Assembly (NCBI GenBank): GCA_910586445.1
Contig: CAJUHV010000008.1
Location: 12,093 to 76,092, forward strand
DNA length: 64,000 bases
Source of the DNA: an uncultured Eubacterium sp.
GTDB lineage: Bacteria; Bacillota; Clostridia; Lachnospirales; Lachnospiraceae
Direction: 5' to 3'
Both the position numbers and the translations under genes were made by a program. Every line of letters starts with the position of its first letter. Position 1 is the stretch's first letter. Below, piece after piece: positions 43,234-51,981 of the stretch. Below the pieces are notes generated by a model. It did not search any database. It was given only the letters and a program-made list of their open reading frames with translations, and had not been told where the DNA came from.

Positions 43234-44532
43234 TTACGATTTCAACATTTTTTTCATCTCATCCAGATCCTGTCTGGTACACGCATGGCTGCTGTAGCGT
43301 GCTTTTTCATACAGTCTGATCCTTAGGCATGCCGCATCAGACAGCGCCGTATCCCGGCCTGTATGATCTTTTCCTGCGTTTTGGCCCTTTTCATCAGCTG
43401 AAATACTGTTTTCAAGCTCCAATGGCGTATACGCCGCCGGAATAACAGTCTTTTTTCCCACTTTTTTCCGAATATATTTTTTGTATACATAACGCATTTT
43501 CTGATTAAGGCTCCCGCCGTCCCAGGGCTCTTTTTTTCTTTTTATAGATCCTATGCGTTCTTTGACCGGAGAATTCTGCCAGAAAAATTCACTTTCGTCC
43601 CCATGGCTGTTCTGCTGTGCGTAGAAGCGTTTATAAGCTGCATAAAATACTTTCGCTGTCAAATAAACAACTGCTGCTGCCAGTCCTATATAAAGTGCAG
43701 ATTTAACAATCTGTTCTAACACCTGTAAAAATAAAGGTGCTTCGCCTGCTGCTGCAGGCATCATAAGCTCCTGCCCGACAGATTCTGCTTTTTCGGCTAC
43801 TTCTTCTCCTTCTCCCGAAAGCAGCTGAATAATCAGCAGAAACAGCCTGCGCACAATATATTTCGTCATAGTTCCTGCAGCGGTTAACAGCTGTCCGAGC
43901 GGCATATTCTGCAGCAGAATCATCCCCGCAGTAAAAAACAAAACAAATACCGTTAACAGCATCCTGCTCATTCCCTTTATTTCCCTGGACGGCATATTCT
44001 GCATACCTTCATTTAATTTTAGGAATTTAGATGTATTACGCAGGCTTCTATGTACCACAAACAGTATTAGAAATACAAATGCTTCATAATAGCTGATCTG
44101 CATGACAGCCCGCCTTCCCAATACATAGGCAGTGCCATAAACGGCCAGAAATAAGATGATACAGAACGCCGTCGGGCTCTGTCCACGTAAATAATACGGC
44201 CTCATCCGTTCCACAAAGGATGTTATAATCATGGCTGTTACACACGCACCCATAATAATTTTTAGTTCAATCCCTTCAAAAAACAACATAAAAATTCCGC
44301 CTGATGCTGCATGAAATAGCAAGAATAAAAAGAAATTCCCGCATCTGCTGCGGATTATGGCAAATAAATATAATGGAATGTACAATGTAAGCAGTGACAG
44401 GTCCATCCAAAGCGTCTTTTCTGAAATTACATTATATAATATACAGGCTGTGCTATGACAAATCATTCCCCACATCCCTAACACTAGGATCTGTCTAAAA
44501 ATATAATCCCATGACGATATTTTTTTCTCCAT
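43234..44532 (-). CDS. Membrane protein with DUF4129-like C-terminus
   Basis: 432 residues. There are about seven hydrophobic segments in the first 220 residues, one more near 275-300, then a cytoplasmic tail. The last 50 residues (DAACLRIRLYEKARYSSHACTRQDLDEMKKML) resemble the end of DUF4129 proteins. These usually stand beside DUF58 proteins and transglutaminase-like genes. No Cys-His-Asp transglutaminase triad was seen here. It follows the DUF58 gene by 15 bases, so it is probably one operon. Function is unknown; linked families are thought to act in envelope or protein-maturation complexes with MoxR ATPases. Confidence 0.6.
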   Translation of the reverse strand: MEKKISSWDYIFRQILVLGMWGMICHSTACILYNVISEKTLWMDLSLLTLYIPLYLFAIIRSRCGNFFLFLLFHAASGGIFMLFFEGIELKIIMGACVTAMIITSFVERMRPYYLRGQSPTAFCIILFLAVYGTAYVLGRRAVMQISYYEAFVFLILFVVHRSLRNTSKFLKLNEGMQNMPSREIKGMSRMLLTVFVLFFTAGMILLQNMPLGQLLTAAGTMTKYIVRRLFLLIIQLLSGEGEEVAEKAESVGQELMMPAAAGEAPLFLQVLEQIVKSALYIGLAAAVVYLTAKVFYAAYKRFYAQQNSHGDESEFFWQNSPVKERIGSIKRKKEPWDGGSLNQKMRYVYKKYIRKKVGKKTVIPAAYTPLELENSISADEKGQNAGKDHTGRDTALSDAACLRIRLYEKARYSSHACTRQDLDEMKKMLKS

Positions 44533-44547
44533 AATCAGTTCCCCTTA

Positions 44548-45669
44548 TTATTCTATGTCCCACCGCATTACAGACAGATCAGGACTTGAAAACACTTTCT
44601 GCTCCATCCATGAATAAAGCGGCAATAGCCACACTCCTCCAGTATATGCACTGCACAGCTGCTGAAACTGTTCACGGGCACTCGGCCTTTGTGATGAAGA
44701 AACCATGACATACATCATATCCGTATTCCCGCTGTCTTCCATATGCTTTTTTAAAAATGTCCCAAACTCTTCCATCTGCTGCGATAAATCCAGCCTCGCT
44801 AGGCTCTCCCGGATCTGGGTCAGATGCTGTCCGCCTCCTCCCGGCAGCTGCTCCATCTCCCTGCCGGTCAGCAGGTCTTTTGCATTGCTATAAACTCCCA
44901 CTGGGATTCCCTGCGCAAAAAACATCTCTGCAAGACTATTTACAAGCCGTATGCTTTCTTCCTTCAGCTGCTTATAGTCCATCATTGTTTCGGATTCCAG
45001 ATTCAGCAGCAGGCATACCTCCTGGCGCACAGTATATCCATGCAGGTTTGTGCGCAGCTCTCCGGTACGGGCAGAAGCCTTCCAGTTTATATCCCGCATG
45101 CTGTCAAACGGCTCATATGGACGGATTCCTTGAAATTCAAATGGATCTTCATATGCATACCGCCTTGTAAGCACTTCTCCCATCATCTTTTGAAATGGAA
45201 TCAAAAGCCTGCCGGGATCTGCCTGCCTGGGATATACATAAATGGACGCACTGCATGCAACATCCTTATCCAGATGCCTCTCCATAAACAAGTCCGTAGA
45301 ATCTATGCTGATCTGTTTGATCTCATAGAATCCGCGCCTGTCTGCCCTAAAGTTTAATTTTCTTGTAATTTTTTGAAACATCATGACTGTGAATATGTCA
45401 TGTTTATAGCACCTGTCTGTCACCGCCAGATTTTCTTCCTGCATAAAATCCAGATGCCTGTCTGTCTCAAATTTTACCCGCAGCATAGGCAGGGGAAGCC
45501 ATTTTTGATTTATAATTGTTTCATACAGCTCCCCTTCTTCTCCCTCTGTAATCGAACGCTGCGCAAATGCAGCCAGGACAGTCAGATTTATGTGCCAGAA
45601 CTTTTTATAAATAACCGCCTGCAGTATAAAAATGCAGGCGGCACCAATTGCAATCCCTATAATTTCCAT
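44548..45669 (-). CDS. DUF58 domain protein
   Basis: 373 residues. A single N-terminal hydrophobic helix (about 1-22) is followed by a beta-rich region. DUF58 is unmistakable in GIRPYEPFDSMRDINWKASARTGELRTNLH (about residues 187-216), the GxRxYxxxDxxRxINWKxSAR pattern. The rest has a von Willebrand A-like topology (VCLLLNLESETMMDY). DUF58 proteins nearly always accompany a MoxR AAA ATPase. None is seen upstream here; instead a MITE begins 30 bases before the start, so the cluster may have been broken or the ATPase lies elsewhere. The start ATG is at 45669. Confidence 0.85.
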   Translation of the reverse strand: MEIIGIAIGAACIFILQAVIYKKFWHINLTVLAAFAQRSITEGEEGELYETIINQKWLPLPMLRVKFETDRHLDFMQEENLAVTDRCYKHDIFTVMMFQKITRKLNFRADRRGFYEIKQISIDSTDLFMERHLDKDVACSASIYVYPRQADPGRLLIPFQKMMGEVLTRRYAYEDPFEFQGIRPYEPFDSMRDINWKASARTGELRTNLHGYTVRQEVCLLLNLESETMMDYKQLKEESIRLVNSLAEMFFAQGIPVGVYSNAKDLLTGREMEQLPGGGGQHLTQIRESLARLDLSQQMEEFGTFLKKHMEDSGNTDMMYVMVSSSQRPSAREQFQQLCSAYTGGVWLLPLYSWMEQKVFSSPDLSVMRWDIE

Positions 45670-45699
45670 ATAAACCTACTTCCACTTAATATATCTCTT

Positions 45700-45891
45700 G
45701 AGCGTGTTTGAAAAATCATTCCTGCCAACTGCACGCCCCACTTTGCGGTATATTTGGCCCTCATTCAGTCAACGCAGCCCGCTGCGCCTCCCTCATTCGG
45801 GTCAAATCTCCCACATCATCTTGGACATTAGTAGTCCAAGATGCTTGAAGTGTGACGCACATTTGACAGAAAGCATTTTTCAAACATGCTC
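45700..45891. mobile_element. MITE-like element, 192-bp copy
   Basis: The ends GAGCGTGTTTGAAAAAT and the complement of AGAGCATGTTTGAAAAATGC form imperfect terminal inverted repeats. The element carries no gene; inside is a small hairpin, CTTGGAC..GTCCAAG. It matches the 53998-54191 copy in opposite orientation over its full length at roughly nine of ten bases. Its right end supplies one base of the stop codon of the adjacent flippase gene. Confidence 0.85.
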
Positions 45892-47501
45892 TAATTATGA
45901 ATCAGATGTACCAGCCTGCTGCCGCCCGGAATAGCCCGCAGTTCATCTTCCGAAAAACAATTAATCTGTAAAATCATTACGCCATACACAATGATTGAAG
46001 CGGTAATCGTAATTGCAGACACGATATATACATTAGCAATTGCCTGATTTAACACATGGTACATTGCAAACGCTACAATCCCCATCGCTGCCGACGCAAT
46101 CATCGGCTTTATAAAGGTATTGCGGTATTCCCATTTATATCCTACCTTCTGCGTTATAGAGCGGCAGTTTAATACACTTACAATAACCGGAAAAATACCG
46201 TTGCAGATCAGCAGTGCATAAACGCCTAAATCTGTAAATAACAATAAGATTGCTAATAAGACAACATGTATTCCTAATGAGACTGCGGAATGTATAACCG
46301 GCAGGCGCATGTAATTACTTCCCTGCAGAACCGATGTCGTCAAGGTAGATAACGCATAAAATACAACTGCGCTGGAGCCTGTCGCCAGCAGCATTATCGC
46401 ATACTGCCTATAAGTAGTCAGCCTCGGAAACAGCATCTGTATAATTGGTTCAGATAATACAGCAAGCCCTACTGCTGACGGAAACGCAATCACCATATTA
46501 ACCTTGATGACCTGTGTAATTTTTTGATGCACGCCGCGTGTATCATTCTGCAGCCGGGAAAGCACGATACTAGGCAGCGTAGATGAGGCCATTGCCGTTG
46601 CAATCGCAACCGGCAGATTTACCAGCTGGTTATACTGCGTATTAAATACACCCTGCAGTGAAGTAGCAAGCTCTTCCTTATATCCGCGCATTTCCATCAG
46701 GCTGCCAAACATCAGGTCATCAATCGTATAGCCGATCTGATAAATCGTCTGGCTTAAAATAATCGGAATAATTGTCAAAAACAGCGCTTTGTAAATCTGC
46801 TCGCTTGTCTCCAGCTTTTCATCTGGATTAAATTTCGTCATATACCGCTTGCGCGCAGCTATGAATAGGAATAAGATAAACAGCAGTGCACTCAAAGCTC
46901 CTGCGAGGGTGCCAAGCGTGCCCCCGGCTGCCCCGAATGCTGCTTCTAGATCTCCTCCCGCATACAGTTTTGTAAACCACCATGTAGCAAATACACTGAT
47001 CACAGCATTTACAATCTGCTCCAGAATCTGCGAGAGCGATGTCGGCACCATATCGCCATGCCCTTGAAAAAAGCCTCTGAAAACACCCAGCAGGGCTACA
47101 ACAAACGTAGTCGGCGCAAGCACCCGCAGCGGCAGCGCAAGCCCTGTCTTATGGTACATTTTCTCCAAAACGCCCGCACCAAAGAAAAGAACGTTCATGG
47201 CAAACAAGCCTGCGATCAATGCATACACAAGCGCATTTGCAACGACTTTTATCATATTTTGATATTCTGCCTTCGCAATTCTTGCCGACACCATTTTGGA
47301 TACTGCAAGCGGCAGGCTGTAGGAAGAAATCGTCAGTGCAATGCCATAGATTCCAAACGCCACTGAATACAGCCCGTTTCCTTGATCCCCCATCATATTG
47401 CTCATCGGAATACGGTAGGCAAAGCCGATTATTTTTGTGATCAGGCCTGCTCCCGCCAAAATACCGCCTTGAAGCAGCAAATTTTTCTTTTTTTCAGACA
47501 T
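45891..47501 (-). CDS. SpoVB/MurJ-family lipid-linked oligosaccharide flippase
   Basis: 536 residues with about 14 membrane segments, MOP (MATE/MurJ) superfamily. The start GGILAGAGLITKIIGFAYRIPMSNMMGDQGNGLYSVAFGIYGIALTISSYSLPLAVSKMVS is characteristic of the SpoVB/YtgP group in Firmicutes. Members flip lipid II or related precursors in vegetative or sporulating cells. The sequence does not tell MurJ (YtgP) from SpoVB. Its TAG stop (45893-45891) touches the end of the MITE, so the last codon(s) may have been set by that insertion. It is monocistronic, with no close partner. Confidence 0.88.
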   Translation of the reverse strand: MSEKKKNLLLQGGILAGAGLITKIIGFAYRIPMSNMMGDQGNGLYSVAFGIYGIALTISSYSLPLAVSKMVSARIAKAEYQNMIKVVANALVYALIAGLFAMNVLFFGAGVLEKMYHKTGLALPLRVLAPTTFVVALLGVFRGFFQGHGDMVPTSLSQILEQIVNAVISVFATWWFTKLYAGGDLEAAFGAAGGTLGTLAGALSALLFILFLFIAARKRYMTKFNPDEKLETSEQIYKALFLTIIPIILSQTIYQIGYTIDDLMFGSLMEMRGYKEELATSLQGVFNTQYNQLVNLPVAIATAMASSTLPSIVLSRLQNDTRGVHQKITQVIKVNMVIAFPSAVGLAVLSEPIIQMLFPRLTTYRQYAIMLLATGSSAVVFYALSTLTTSVLQGSNYMRLPVIHSAVSLGIHVVLLAILLLFTDLGVYALLICNGIFPVIVSVLNCRSITQKVGYKWEYRNTFIKPMIASAAMGIVAFAMYHVLNQAIANVYIVSAITITASIIVYGVMILQINCFSEDELRAIPGGSRLVHLIHN

Positions 47502-47712
47502 ATGGTTGTATCTCCTGTTGCCGCAGTCTTATTTAAAATAATAAATATTTTTATTATACCAGATTTTGTTAATTTCTGGCAATTTATTTGCATAAGTGAT
47601 AATATTGTAACATGAATATGCCTGTGATGGTTAATAAATTTTCATTTATATAAAGAAATCTGCAGTTACAGTGCCATTACATGTAGAATTTTCTGAAAGG
47701 AGCAGCATTATT

Positions 47713-48699
47713 ATGAATATCGTCCTATTAGATGCCGACACAATTGGCAGAGACATCGATTTAAGCATTTTTAATAAGCTTGGAAATGTAAGAATCTATG
47801 GTTTTTCTACTGATGATGAAATGCGGGACCGTGTCGCTGATGCAGATGTCATTATCTTAAATAAAATGAAAGCAAATGCATACACGCTTTCCAAAGCCTC
47901 CCGCTTAAAGCTGGTCTGTGTCACCGCCACAGGAACAAATAACCTGGATAAAGATTATCTGGACCAGCATGGGATTGCATGGCGCAATGTGGCAGGATAC
48001 TCTACTGAATGCGTCGCACAGCATACATTTGCCCTGCTGTTTTACCTCCTGGAAAAGCTGCCGTATTATGATAACTATGTAAAAAGTGAGGCATATGTAA
48101 ATAATACGACTTTTACCCACTTTTCCAATGTATTTCACGAGATCAGCGGCATGACATGGGGGATCATCGGCCTGGGCGCAATCGGCCGGCGTGTTGCCCA
48201 GATTGCCTCCTTATTCGGCTGCCATGTCATATACTATTCAACAACCGGACAGAATAACAACGCTGAATATGAACGTGTCTCTTTTGAAACACTACTGTCA
48301 CAGTCAGATATTATCTCTGTCCATGCACCTTTGACACCGCAGACCGAAGGGCTGATGGACTATGCGGCATTTGCAAAAATGAAAAACAGTGCTGTCTTTT
48401 TAAATCTCGGCCGCGGACCGATTGTAGTCGAACAGGATCTGGCGGAGGCACTAAACCAGAAAGAAATCGCTGCTGCCGGGTTGGATGTATTATGTACAGA
48501 GCCTATGAGCAGCGAAAATCCATTAAAATTGATCAAAGACAGCGAACGGCTTCTGATCACTCCGCATATTGCATGGGCAAGCGTAGAAGCCAGACACCGC
48601 CTGATGGATATCATATGGCACCAGATCGAAGAATTTATTTCTCATATGCCGGATCATTCTTCGATCTCTTCACCTAATGTCCAGTCCAGCCCGCTGTGA
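47713..48699 (+). CDS. D-isomer 2-hydroxyacid dehydrogenase (glycerate/hydroxypyruvate type)
   Basis: 328 residues from the ATG at 47713 (GAAAGGAG 10 bases upstream). It is cytoplasmic and NAD-dependent. The NAD-binding motif WGIIGLGAIGRRVAQIA is near residue 154. The catalytic Arg is in LNLGRGPIVVE (about 238), the Glu in LDVLCTEPM (about 266) and the His in ITPHIAWAS (about 289). The ending is a short Ser/Pro-rich tail. It most resembles glycerate dehydrogenases (HprA) but lactate or other 2-keto acids are possible substrates. Its last 46 bases overlap, tail to tail, the gene on the opposite strand. Confidence 0.88.
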   Translation: MNIVLLDADTIGRDIDLSIFNKLGNVRIYGFSTDDEMRDRVADADVIILNKMKANAYTLSKASRLKLVCVTATGTNNLDKDYLDQHGIAWRNVAGYSTECVAQHTFALLFYLLEKLPYYDNYVKSEAYVNNTTFTHFSNVFHEISGMTWGIIGLGAIGRRVAQIASLFGCHVIYYSTTGQNNNAEYERVSFETLLSQSDIISVHAPLTPQTEGLMDYAAFAKMKNSAVFLNLGRGPIVVEQDLAEALNQKEIAAAGLDVLCTEPMSSENPLKLIKDSERLLITPHIAWASVEARHRLMDIIWHQIEEFISHMPDHSSISSPNVQSSPL

Positions 48700-49643
48700 T
48701 AGGATTTCTGACCCAGATACCGGCAGACCGATTCCATACGTTCATCGTACCGGTCTTCGAATTCTTCCGACTGGTACAGCAGATCAAGCCGTTTCAAGGC
48801 CTCTTGGTATTGACCAGAGGCTTTTTTTATCATCTGAGGCACGCTGCTGTCTGAATATTCACTTGGATTCCACGGATTATGCCACTGCTTATGCTCCAGA
48901 TTCAGCGGATCTTCATAGCATTTCACCTGATCTGATGGAATGACTGTAGAAATGGCGAGATGGCCGAAAAAGAACTGTTCTGCTTTTGACATAATCTGCC
49001 GCTTATAATTATGCGGATTATAGGTCAGCATAGTCCCGATCTGCATAGAGCGGACTGCCCTTGCAAAAAAACCTTTTGACAAAGATAATTCTGGAAATAT
49101 TACGCTATAAGCATAATGCAGTATGGCAGCCACTGTCCTGCGCGTTCCTGCCCCAAGCGCAATCGTCTTTCCATATGGAAATTCTGACGGCAGGCGTTTC
49201 TTATAACGCATCAGCAGGCCGGCATCAATATCCGTTTCCAGTCCGATATGGTCTGCATAGCCCTTTTTCTTTAACTGCCCGCCTGCCCCTGTCAGGCAGT
49301 AGACATACGGATGTACATGAGTATCCAGTGCATAATGTCCGATAAAACCGGCTGCATATGCTCTCGCAGCCTGCTTCTCGTCCTCATACCAAAAAAGCTC
49401 CGGTGCTTCTATCAGGCATTTTATAAAATCCCCTGTTGATCTCGTATGTACGATGGACCCAGGGCAGATCCTTTGAAACTGTGAACCAAAATGATAAAAA
49501 AAGATATCCGGCCCCTGCAGTCCCAATTGAAATACGTTTTGATAAGCACGTATGCTCTCACGCAGCTTTTGGCATGCATCTGCACGCTCCAGCTGCTTTA
49601 TATTTTTAACCCCGAATAGGTAATGTGTCATAAACCCCGGCAT
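48654..49643 (-). CDS. Zinc-dependent phospholipase C family protein
   Basis: 329 residues. MPGFMTHYLFGVKNIKQL at the start and FQLGLQGPDIFFYHFG, then AAGFIGHYALDTHVHPYVY, carry the His/Asp ligands of the PF00882 zinc-dependent phospholipase C-like family. There is no signal peptide, so the protein is intracellular, unlike secreted toxins. Exact substrate is unknown. GAAAGGGGAAC precedes the ATG. It is the last gene of a three-gene operon NfeD-patatin-this gene, all lipid- or membrane-related. The C-terminal 15 codons are antisense to the dehydrogenase. Confidence 0.85.
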   Translation of the reverse strand: MPGFMTHYLFGVKNIKQLERADACQKLRESIRAYQNVFQLGLQGPDIFFYHFGSQFQRICPGSIVHTRSTGDFIKCLIEAPELFWYEDEKQAARAYAAGFIGHYALDTHVHPYVYCLTGAGGQLKKKGYADHIGLETDIDAGLLMRYKKRLPSEFPYGKTIALGAGTRRTVAAILHYAYSVIFPELSLSKGFFARAVRSMQIGTMLTYNPHNYKRQIMSKAEQFFFGHLAISTVIPSDQVKCYEDPLNLEHKQWHNPWNPSEYSDSSVPQMIKKASGQYQEALKRLDLLYQSEEFEDRYDERMESVCRYLGQKSYHSGLDWTLGEEIEE

Positions 49644-49664
49644 ATATGTTCCCCTTTCCTGCGT

Positions 49665-50516
49665 CTATTTTTCTAAATATGCCCTTATTTGGGGCATCTG
49701 TTCCTTGGCAATGCGGTATCCTTCATCATATAACCTGCGCAGCTTCTGCAGGTCTGACTCTACACGTCCGACTCCAAATGTCTGGTCGGGCGCTATTACA
49801 AACAGTTTTTCTTCCTGCTCTAAGGCATGGATCTTTTCAATACTTTCATTATAGTACTGCGTACGTCCTTCCAGCGTCTCAACCAGCCTTGGATAGTGTT
49901 TGTACAATGCTCCTGCTACCCCCATCATATGCGCAGCAGGCTTGATATAATCTCTGCTTCTCGTCAATACGACAATATTTTTATCACAGCCTGCTTTCAT
50001 CGGCTGTTCAAATGGAATCGGATCTGCGATCGCCCCATCCAGATAATAGTGCCTTCCGATTTTCACAGGCTGAAACATAACAGGCAGTGAACAGCTTGCA
50101 ACCAGATATTGATTCATCTCACGGCCTCTCGGCACCTGCAGATACTCTGCCTTTCCACTGTGGATATTCGTTACGGCGGCTGTCACCTCGCCCGGATAGT
50201 CTGCAAACGCCTCATAATCAAACGGCACCAGCTTATCCGGGATCTCAGAAAAAACAAAATCTACATTAAAATATGACTTTTTTTCCTTATTAAACAAATG
50301 GTGCATGCCCATATACCGCTTATCCCGGATATATTTCTGTGTAATCTCCCAGTTGCGGCCCGCCTGTCTGGATAAATAAGATACCCCATATGCGATTCCT
50401 GCCGAAACTCCGATAAAATAATCCGGCATCAGGCCTTCTTCTAAAAATGCATCGATAACACCGCAGGAAAATATTGCGCGATTCGCCCCTCCTTCAAATG
50501 TCATGCCTAATTTCAT
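49665..50516 (-). CDS. Patatin-like phospholipase
   Basis: 283 residues from the ATG at 50516, preferred because GGAGG stands five bases upstream; an ATG 12 bases earlier is itself part of that site. Patatin hallmarks are an oxyanion-type FEGGANRAIF at the start, GVSAG (nucleophile Ser near residue 43) and DGAIADPIP (catalytic Asp near residue 162). The Ser-Asp dyad is intact. There is no export signal. Expected activity is acyl hydrolysis of phospholipids or other lipids. It lies 28 bases after the NfeD gene. Confidence 0.9.
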   Translation of the reverse strand: MKLGMTFEGGANRAIFSCGVIDAFLEEGLMPDYFIGVSAGIAYGVSYLSRQAGRNWEITQKYIRDKRYMGMHHLFNKEKKSYFNVDFVFSEIPDKLVPFDYEAFADYPGEVTAAVTNIHSGKAEYLQVPRGREMNQYLVASCSLPVMFQPVKIGRHYYLDGAIADPIPFEQPMKAGCDKNIVVLTRSRDYIKPAAHMMGVAGALYKHYPRLVETLEGRTQYYNESIEKIHALEQEEKLFVIAPDQTFGVGRVESDLQKLRRLYDEGYRIAKEQMPQIRAYLEK

Positions 50517-50543
50517 AACTGCCTCCATATATTCTGCACTTTT

Positions 50544-50990
50544 TTATTTGTGCGTAACGTACAGTTTTACGCCCCTGATCTGTTCTACCTGCGCCGTTTC
50601 TCCTATTTCAAAAGTGTCCTCATCCCGCATGCTCCTTGCGCTCCACTCCAGTCCGTTGAAAACTGCGGTGCCGGTGCCTGCGCGGTTATCTATTTTGCTG
50701 GTAACTTGGACATCTTTGCCGATGATTTCTTCGTAGTTGGTCTTTATGTTATGCGGTTTTACATATTTTAATGCAAACGGCCTTGTAAAAAATATAAGTA
50801 CGGAGGATACTGCGAAAAAAAGAACAAACTGGAAGACCATTGGAACATTGATCAATGCCGAGATCAGTGCAGCCAGTGATCCGCCGGCAAACCATATGCT
50901 TGTAAGGCCTACAGTTATAATTTCTACCACAATAAATATACACATAAGAGCAAGCCACATAAAAACTGGTGATGACATTAGTTCTTTCAT
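50544..50990 (-). CDS. NfeD-family membrane protein
   Basis: 148 residues from the ATG at 50990 (AAGGAGG eight bases upstream). Three hydrophobic segments (about 5-85) are followed by a C-terminal OB-fold NfeD domain (GKDVQVTSKIDNRAGTGTAVFNGLEWSARS with EIGETAQVEQIRGVKLYV). It is the short NfeD type, usually paired with a flotillin or stomatin gene; no such partner is visible here. It heads the operon with patatin and phospholipase C-like genes, suggesting a membrane-lipid related role. Confidence 0.9.
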   Translation of the reverse strand: MKELMSSPVFMWLALMCIFIVVEIITVGLTSIWFAGGSLAALISALINVPMVFQFVLFFAVSSVLIFFTRPFALKYVKPHNIKTNYEEIIGKDVQVTSKIDNRAGTGTAVFNGLEWSARSMRDEDTFEIGETAQVEQIRGVKLYVTHK

Positions 50991-51008
50991 AATAATTACC
51001 TCCTTCAA

Positions 51009-51939
51009 GTTTTGAATGTCTATTTAATTGTAACAGCATTTACGAAAAAAGACAATGCTGGCTTCTTGGAATAAACTGGAAATTTGGATGAAAGTAAAAA
51101 TGCAATCGGTTTTCATTATTAGTTTTATACATCAAATATTTTAAATTGTATATTTTTACTACGTTATAGATTTTTTTATATAATTATATGCATTTAAATC
51201 AATCTACAATCAGCTGTTTACTTGTTTGGTCTTATTTTTCAAAATGTAAAACGATATATCGCACTTGTTTACAAAAATAAATACTCATAAAAAATTATGT
51301 ATTTCGCACAAATATTATATAAATAAAATTTTAATATAATAATATGCTGTAATAAGACAAAATAAAAGTATCGTATTTTACAGATTTTTTGTAAAATATT
51401 CCGACTTATTTCAAATATAATCTATTACAGTCCCTCGGACGGTAGATTCTAAAAGAGGCTGTTTTGCGCACATTATGTAGTTCTTTTTATTTTTTTGATC
51501 AAAATTATTTGCTTTTTCTTATTAAAACTAATATTTAAGTCTTATTATCAGAATATTCTTTTCGAGATATTATCTTTGTAAAATTTGGATATTTCTTGAT
51601 TTTCGAAACAAAATAAGATCTGTCAGCGATAGAATTCCTTTCAAGATAGACATGTTATTGTATATTTTTTCCACTCTTTTGGTTTATTTAAGTATATATA
51701 TTCAAATATCAGCAGCATTAAAATTATGATCTGCGTACAAATGCAGCCTTTATTTTGATGTCTAATGCGCCAAAAACAGTAAAATCTTATAGAGACATAA
51801 GATTTTTTCTGCAATAAATCTTTATTTAATTATATAATTTTCTACTTATAATACAGTTATCTTTTCATGCAAAGTAATTTTTTCTTTACAAGCTCAGATA
51901 GTTTCTCAGTAAGACTTCTAGAACGCAAATCAGGGATAT
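51009..51939. other. AT-rich gene-free region of 0.93 kb
   Basis: No frame with a ribosome site and no recognisable RNA or mobile element. Base composition is strongly AT, with one GC-richer spot near 51430 (GTCCCTCGGAC, a tiny hairpin). It lies between NfeD's upstream side and the terminator of the BlaR1-like gene. It may hold long upstream control sequence, an unrecognised RNA, or a dead element. Confidence 0.5.
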
Positions 51940-51974
51940 AAACAAAGCATCCGGCCCTGCCGAATGCTTTGTTT
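51940..51974 (-). terminator. Terminator of the BlaI-BlaR1 operon
   Basis: Minus strand: AAACAAAGCAT..CGGC pairs with GCCGGATGCTTTGTTT, a long stem with T-rich 3' side, a few bases past the stop at 51982. Confidence 0.75.
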
Positions 51975-51981
51975 GGTTATG

